Of a stretch of 64,000 nt of DNA, positions 60,009-64,000 are shown one piece after another. Position numbers and translations under genes: made by a program. This stretch comes from Limnobaculum eriocheiris (GTDB lineage Bacteria > Pseudomonadota > Gammaproteobacteria > Enterobacterales > Enterobacteriaceae), in the NCBI RefSeq assembly GCF_021010575.1, contig NZ_JAJNAG010000008.1:1-64000 (forward strand), given 5' to 3'. A model generated the notes under the pieces. The model was not told where the DNA came from. It did not search any database and saw nothing but the letters and a program-made list of their open reading frames with translations. Position 1 is the stretch's first letter. The number at the start of each line of letters is the position of its first letter.

Positions 60009-60935
60009 TCAGAGGTCGTCGGTGTATCCCAGACTGCGTAATGCACGTTCATCATCCGCCCAGCCTGATTTCACTTTCACCCAAAGCTCCAGGTGAACTT
60101 TGGCTTCAAACATCTCTTCCATATCGTGACGGGCTTCAATACCGATGGTTTTGATTTTTTGGCCTTTATTACCAATAACCATCTTCTTCTGGCCTTCGCG
60201 CTCGACCAGAATCAGGCCGTTAATGTCATAGCCACCGCGCTCGTTAGTCACAAAGCGTTCAATTTCTACCGTAACAGAATAAGGCAGCTCTTCACCCAGA
60301 AAACGCATCAGCTTCTCGCGAATAATTTCAGAAGCCATAAAGCGCTGGGAGCGATCGGTAATGTAGTCTTCCGGGAAGTGGTGCTCCGCTTCCGGCAGCA
60401 GTTTACGTACAATTCCGGCGATAGTGTCGAGATTCATCCCCTTCTCCGCAGAGATAGGAACAATATCCATAAAGTTCATCTGCTGGCTCAGGAAGGCCAT
60501 ATGGGGCAGCAGCGCCTCTTTATCCGTCACGTTATCTACTTTGTTAATAGCCAGAATCACCGGGCATTTTAAGCTACGTAGTTTATTCACTACCATCTCA
60601 TCATCCGGTGTCCAGTGGGTGCCTTCCACTACAAAGATCACCAGCTCAACATCACCAATCGAACTGCTGGCAGCCCGGTTCATCAGGCGGTTGATAGCAC
60701 GCTTTTCTTCAATATGTAACCCCGGGGTGTCCACATAGATAGCCTGATAAGGTCCCTCAGTGTGAATTCCCATAATACGGTGACGAGTGGTCTGCGCTTT
60801 ACGTGAAGTAATCGATACCTTCTGACCCAACAGCTGGTTAAGCAGGGTTGATTTACCAACGTTAGGGCGACCCACGATAGCGATAAAGCCGCAATATTGC
60901 TTATCCGTATCGGTTAATTGTTTATCTGTTGTCAT
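60009..60935 (-). CDS. era: GTPase Era
   Basis: Era binds 16S rRNA near the 3' end and acts in 30S assembly. The 308-aa protein has G1 [13 protein letters not shown]2 near TTRHRIMG, G3 DTPGLH, G4 NKVD and G5 SAEKG, followed by a KH domain ([34 protein letters not shown]). In most enterobacteria era overlaps or abuts rnc. Here about 700 bp intervene, including a small broken gene. Confidence 0.98.
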   Translation of the reverse strand: MTTDKQLTDTDKQYCGFIAIVGRPNVGKSTLLNQLLGQKVSITSRKAQTTRHRIMGIHTEGPYQAIYVDTPGLHIEEKRAINRLMNRAASSSIGDVELVIFVVEGTHWTPDDEMVVNKLRSLKCPVILAINKVDNVTDKEALLPHMAFLSQQMNFMDIVPISAEKGMNLDTIAGIVRKLLPEAEHHFPEDYITDRSQRFMASEIIREKLMRFLGEELPYSVTVEIERFVTNERGGYDINGLILVEREGQKKMVIGNKGQKIKTIGIEARHDMEEMFEAKVHLELWVKVKSGWADDERALRSLGYTDDL

Positions 60936-61189
60936 TCCAATCCTAAATATAACGAATTATTTATTTTCATATTCAAATCAAATAGTTAAATAAATTTAAT
61001 TGATTTAAATATCTTTGCATGTAAGCAGGCGTGAGCCGGGTTGATCTTGGCCCAGCGGTTTTCGTTGTGAATGTGGGTAATATTAGCATTGATTAGGGTG
61101 GTTTGATATCAGATGCTGGGATGAGAAGCGTGATTAAGTCATGAGCCCGGCGTACTACTTTCATTCAGTTGTCGACTGTATTTCAGCAT
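60936..61189. other. Intergenic DNA after the broken membrane-protein gene
   Basis: No gene is visible. The part near era is AT-rich, and 61149-61217 belongs to a dispersed repeat shared with the queD-queE gap. An era promoter would be needed here if the rnc transcript stops at 61600. Confidence 0.45.
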
Positions 61190-61217
61190 TCAAATAAGAA
61201 GGCCAAAAGAAAGGAAG
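61149..61217. repeat. Dispersed repeat, second copy (with 46369-46439)
   Basis: GGCGTACTAC...TTCAGTTGTCGACTG aligns with GGCGTGCTAC...CTCAGTTGTCGGCTG at 46369. The similarity continues through TTYCAG, AAGAAG and CAARAGAAAG, with roughly two thirds of bases shared by eye. It overlaps the 3' end of the broken gene at 61190. Confidence 0.55.
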
Positions 61218-61556
61218 CGACAGGTTACCAGGCATATCGGTACGCCACACGGTAAACAAAAACAACTAAAGGGGATATATTCAATACCTTGTGTTGAACT
61301 GCTCTCTTTCACCAAAAATTTAGCAGAAAAATGAGCAACCCCAACAATAAACTTTAATGGCGATATAACCACCGAAATCACATACCGGCCTGGGTCTGGT
61401 AACTCCTCACCTGGCTCAGGCAAAACCGAAAAAACATGGCCCGTTTTGGGCAAGATGATTTTCTGCACCCGCAATAATAGCGATAATTAAAATTGCACTA
61501 CCGACGATAAAACAGAGAGGGACAAGGAAATAGAGAAACGGGAGTAATATGCTCAT
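61190..61556 (-). pseudogene. Small membrane protein gene, probably frameshifted
   Basis: A first frame from ATG 61556 (after GGAG-type context) encodes a membrane helix, MSILLPFLYFLVPLCFIVGS then AILIIAIIAG, and stops at 61416. A second frame, open to 61190, starts only at an unsupported TTG (61474) and encodes VQKIILPKTGHVFSVLPEPG, ELPDPGRYVISVVISPLKFIV and a Cys-rich tail. The frames overlap by 59 bases and differ by one base, so the original product was probably one bitopic protein of about 120 residues. Sequencing error, real mutation or programmed frameshifting cannot be told apart here. The family is not recognised. Confidence 0.6.
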
Positions 61557-61599
61557 CGATTATCAATTCTTCGATAACGCACAGGCAACAATCCAGCTA

Positions 61600-61628
61600 A
61601 TGCGCTCACCTGATTAAAATGAGCGCAT
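61600..61628 (-). terminator. Stem-loop after rnc
   Basis: ATGCGCTCA and TGAGCGCAT pair perfectly (9 bp) around an 11-base loop, 8 bases past the rnc stop. No long U-run follows on the minus strand. It may attenuate or mark the 3' end of rnc mRNA before the inserted DNA. Confidence 0.65.
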
Positions 61629-61636
61629 CATATCGA

Positions 61637-62317
61637 TTATTCCAAACCTAAATGCTTAAGCGCCTGCTCTGCCGCAGCCTGCTCTGCTTTACGACGGCTG
61701 GAACCAATACCGATAATCGCATCATCAATACCGCTCACCTGGCAGTGAATGGTAAATTCCTGATCGTGGGCTTCTCCCTTCACTTGCGTCACCAGATAGC
61801 TCGGTAGTGGCAAATGACGGCCCTGTAAAAACTCCTGCAAACGAGTTTTAGGATCTTTTTGTTTATCTCCCGGGCTTATTTCATCTAAGCGGCTCTGATA
61901 CCAGGCCAGAATCAATTGCTGAACCCGATGAATATCGCTATCAAGGTAAACGGCACCGATTAATGCTTCTACCGTATCAGCTAAAATGGACTCACGACGG
62001 AAACCACCGCTTTTCAGTTCACCTGGCCCCAAACGTAAGCACTCACCTAAATCGAACTCACGCCCCATTTCAGCCAGGGTATTACCCCGCACCAGCGTCG
62101 CACGCATACGGCTCATATCACCTTCATCTACGCGAGGAAAGCGCTGATAAAGTGCATCAGCAATAACAAAACTCAGAATAGAATCGCCCAAAAACTCCAG
62201 ACGTTCATTATGCTTACTGCTGGCACTTCGATGTGTCAGGGCTTGCTGTAAAAGCAATTGCTGTTGAAACGTATAACCCAGCTTTCGCTGTAGCCTCTCA
62301 ATGATGATGGGGTTCAT
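61637..62317 (-). CDS. rnc: Ribonuclease III
   Basis: RNase III cleaves double-stranded RNA in rRNA and mRNA processing. The 226-aa length equals that of E. coli. The signature [21 protein letters not shown] contains the catalytic Glu/Asp residues, with the second metal-ligand segment [14 protein letters not shown]. The C-terminal dsRNA-binding domain runs from [22 protein letters not shown] to [20 protein letters not shown] strong terminator separates it from lepB upstream, so it has its own promoter around 62318-62400. Confidence 0.98.
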   Translation of the reverse strand: MNPIIIERLQRKLGYTFQQQLLLQQALTHRSASSKHNERLEFLGDSILSFVIADALYQRFPRVDEGDMSRMRATLVRGNTLAEMGREFDLGECLRLGPGELKSGGFRRESILADTVEALIGAVYLDSDIHRVQQLILAWYQSRLDEISPGDKQKDPKTRLQEFLQGRHLPLPSYLVTQVKGEAHDQEFTIHCQVSGIDDAIIGIGSSRRKAEQAAAEQALKHLGLE

Positions 62318-62405
62318 TCATTACCAACAAATTGTTCCAAACGAGAAAAATAACGGCCTAGCTTAACGGTTATCCAGCTAAAGCACTACTATGTTATGGC
62401 GAGAT

Positions 62406-62443
62406 AATAAAAAAATCCGGATCTAAGGGGTTCTAAATCCGGA
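62406..62443 (-). terminator. lepB terminator
   Basis: On the minus strand TCCGGAT pairs with ATCCGGA, with additional TA pairing inside, followed by TTTTTTTATT. It lies 36 bases past the lepB stop and splits lepA-lepB from rnc. Confidence 0.88.
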
Positions 62444-62478
62444 CATTTTATATCTGAGACAGTATAACTTAGAACGAA

Positions 62479-63468
62479 TTAGTGAATTCCGCCAATACGG
62501 CTAAAACGAACACCGGAAGGCCACTCACCTTCTTGTTTCTCAAAACTCATCCAGATCCCTATTGCTTTGCCAACAAAGTTCTCTTCCGGTACAAAACCCC
62601 AGAAACGACTGTCCGCACTGTTGTCGCGGTTGTCACCCATCATAAAGTACTTGCCTTCCGGAACAATCCAGGTATTCGCCGGAGCCCCTGGTTGCTGATA
62701 ATAATCAGCCGCACTGTTTGCTACGCCAGGGATCATTAACGTCTGGTGGAAGTTATCGCCCAGTTTTTCGTTACGCTCGACCATATACACACCGCGTAAA
62801 CCTTCAGCGCGAGCCGCTTCTGCTTTAGTATCGAAGAAACGAGTCGTCATCTGATTTGCGCCGCCGGCAGAAGGTTCAAAGCCAATAAACCAACTGCTCT
62901 TCTCCAACTCAGAATATTCCAGCTCGGCAGCCGGTTTACACGCTTTCCCCGTAGGGCAAGCTGGAGTGATAGTTAACTTTTTCGAATTCGGATCGAAATG
63001 GATGGTATCTCCCGGCAACCCGACGACCCGTTTGATATAATCGATATTCTTATCCAGTGGATATTTAAATACCGCTATATCTCCCCGCTGTGGAGTACCG
63101 GTCTTAATCAGCGTTGTCTGGGTGATAGGATCTTTAATGCCATAAGCATACTTCTCCACCAGAATAAAATCACCGATAAGCAGCGTAGGCATCATTGAAC
63201 CGGATGGAATCTGAAAAGGCTCATATAAAAAGGAGCGCAGCACAAAGACCACCGCCAGTACCGGGAACACAGAAACACAGCTTTCAATCCATCCTGGCTG
63301 TCTGGCCACTCTGGCCAGCGCTTTACCATCAATCTTTCCGTCGGTCTCAACCCTGAGGGCTTCAATCTTAATACGTCGCGCAGGCGCCCACTTAAAGCGG
63401 TCCAGACACCAGATGATTCCCGTCACCAGTGTGGCCACAGCTAAAATTAAGGCAAACATATTCGCCAT
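62479..63468 (-). CDS. lepB: Signal peptidase I
   Basis: LepB removes signal peptides from exported proteins at the periplasmic face of the inner membrane. The 329-aa protein has two N-terminal transmembrane helices (about 4-22 and 62-80). The Ser/Lys dyad is Ser91 (QIPSGSMMPTL) and Lys146 (YIKRVVGLPGD), the same numbers as in E. coli. GDNRDNSADSRFWG (box E) is intact. The insertion around 175-240 is typical of enterobacteria. It starts 16 bases after lepA. Confidence 0.98.
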   Translation of the reverse strand: MANMFALILAVATLVTGIIWCLDRFKWAPARRIKIEALRVETDGKIDGKALARVARQPGWIESCVSVFPVLAVVFVLRSFLYEPFQIPSGSMMPTLLIGDFILVEKYAYGIKDPITQTTLIKTGTPQRGDIAVFKYPLDKNIDYIKRVVGLPGDTIHFDPNSKKLTITPACPTGKACKPAAELEYSELEKSSWFIGFEPSAGGANQMTTRFFDTKAEAARAEGLRGVYMVERNEKLGDNFHQTLMIPGVANSAADYYQQPGAPANTWIVPEGKYFMMGDNRDNSADSRFWGFVPEENFVGKAIGIWMSFEKQEGEWPSGVRFSRIGGIH

Positions 63469-63484
63469 GCGAACTCCTTATTAC

Positions 63485-64000
63485 TTATTTACCAACGTGA
63501 AGAATAGCCAGGAACGCTTCCTGAGGAACTTCAACGTTCCCCACTTGCTTCATACGTTTCTTACCATCTTTCTGTTTCTGCAATAGCTTTTTCTTACGGC
63601 TCACATCGCCGCCGTAACATTTGGCCAATACGTTTTTACGTAATTGTTTGACCGTTGAACGGGCAATCACGTGGTTACCAATCGCCGCCTGAATCGCAAT
63701 ATCAAACTGCTGGCGCGGAATTAATTCCCGCATTTTCTCCACCAGTTCACGACCCCGGTTTTGTGAATTATCCCGGTGGGTGATCAATGCCAGAGCATCT
63801 ACCCGATCGCCGTTAATTAACACATCTACCCGCACCATGTCAGAAGTCTGGAAACGCTTAAAGCCATAGTCCAGAGAGGCATAACCGCGAGAAGTAGATT
63901 TCAACCGGTCGAAGAAATCCAGAACCACTTCAGCCATAGGAATATCATAGCTCAGGGCAACCTGATTGCCGTGATACACCATATTGGTCTGCACGCCACG
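63485..64000 (-). CDS. lepA: Elongation factor 4 (LepA), C-terminal part
   Basis: LepA is a ribosome-associated GTPase that back-translocates stalled ribosomes or aids biogenesis. Only the last about 171 codons are in the window and the gene continues beyond base 64000. The visible part contains the domain V region ([30 protein letters not shown]) and the LepA-specific C-terminal domain ([64 protein letters not shown]). It precedes lepB in the normal order. Confidence 0.98.
   Translation of the reverse strand, partial: RGVQTNMVYHGNQVALSYDIPMAEVVLDFFDRLKSTSRGYASLDYGFKRFQTSDMVRVDVLINGDRVDALALITHRDNSQNRGRELVEKMRELIPRQQFDIAIQAAIGNHVIARSTVKQLRKNVLAKCYGGDVSRKKKLLQKQKDGKKRMKQVGNVEVPQEAFLAILHVGK

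Overview
The window is ordinary chromosome of a gammaproteobacterium of the order Enterobacterales. Nearly all housekeeping proteins are close to their Escherichia coli counterparts in length and motifs, and the backbone order is enterobacterial: csrA-alaS-recX-recA-pncC-mltB, mutS...rpoS-nlpD-pcm-surE-truD-ispF-ispD-ftsB, queD/queE-eno-pyrG-mazG-relA-rlmD-barA, and pdxJ-recO-era-rnc-lepB-lepA. The AT-rich intergenic DNA, a tyrosine phenol-lyase operon and extra spacers inside normally compact operons would fit a deep-branching group such as Budviciaceae (Pragia/Budvicia/Limnobaculum), but that placement is a guess.

Layout. 1-1340: the tail of an IS1-family transposase, then AT-rich DNA with one tiny gene on the minus strand for a secreted four-cysteine peptide (46 aa). 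1439-1790: three tRNAs (two Arg-ACG, one Ser-GCT) in the classical serV-argV array downstream of csrA. 2081-8811: csrA, alaS, recX, recA with a perfect LexA box, pncC, mltB. 9004-18436: accessory plus-strand genes: a penicillin-acylase-family lipoprotein overlapping a short acyltransferase-3 gene; a ROK regulator, a barrel-hydrolase-like protein and an MFS transporter; and a TPR/O-GlcNAc-transferase-like protein. 18616-21559: a small ABM-like protein, two unrelated Fic proteins, a 56-aa convergent gene and a 79-bp perfect direct repeat around the second Fic gene. 21696-28427: mutS and a Fur-box-controlled iron locus in the mutS-rpoS interval (binding protein, PPOX flavoprotein, TonB-dependent siderophore receptor). 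28497-35437: rpoS to ftsB, with a decayed phosphoethanolamine-transferase fragment between surE and truD.

35513-44831 is metabolic accessory DNA: a PfkB sugar kinase, a polar amino acid ABC transporter, a yjiH-yjiG-M20 peptidase operon preceded by an FNR-like site, and a tyrosine phenol-lyase/aromatic amino acid permease pair with a far-upstream TyrR box. 45652-64000 is core again: queD, queE, eno, pyrG, mazG, relA, rlmD, barA, pdxJ, recO, era, rnc, lepB and the end of lepA.

The gaps of this core region carry hairpin-rich dispersed elements (41867-41960, 46085-46439, 51367-51739, 61149-61217) and, between era and rnc, a probably frameshifted small membrane-protein gene. The best candidates for undescribed biology are the cysteine-rich peptide (553-693), the Fic/56-aa/direct-repeat module (20286-21559), the ROK-barrel-MFS catabolic unit (12493-16188), and the dispersed hairpin elements.
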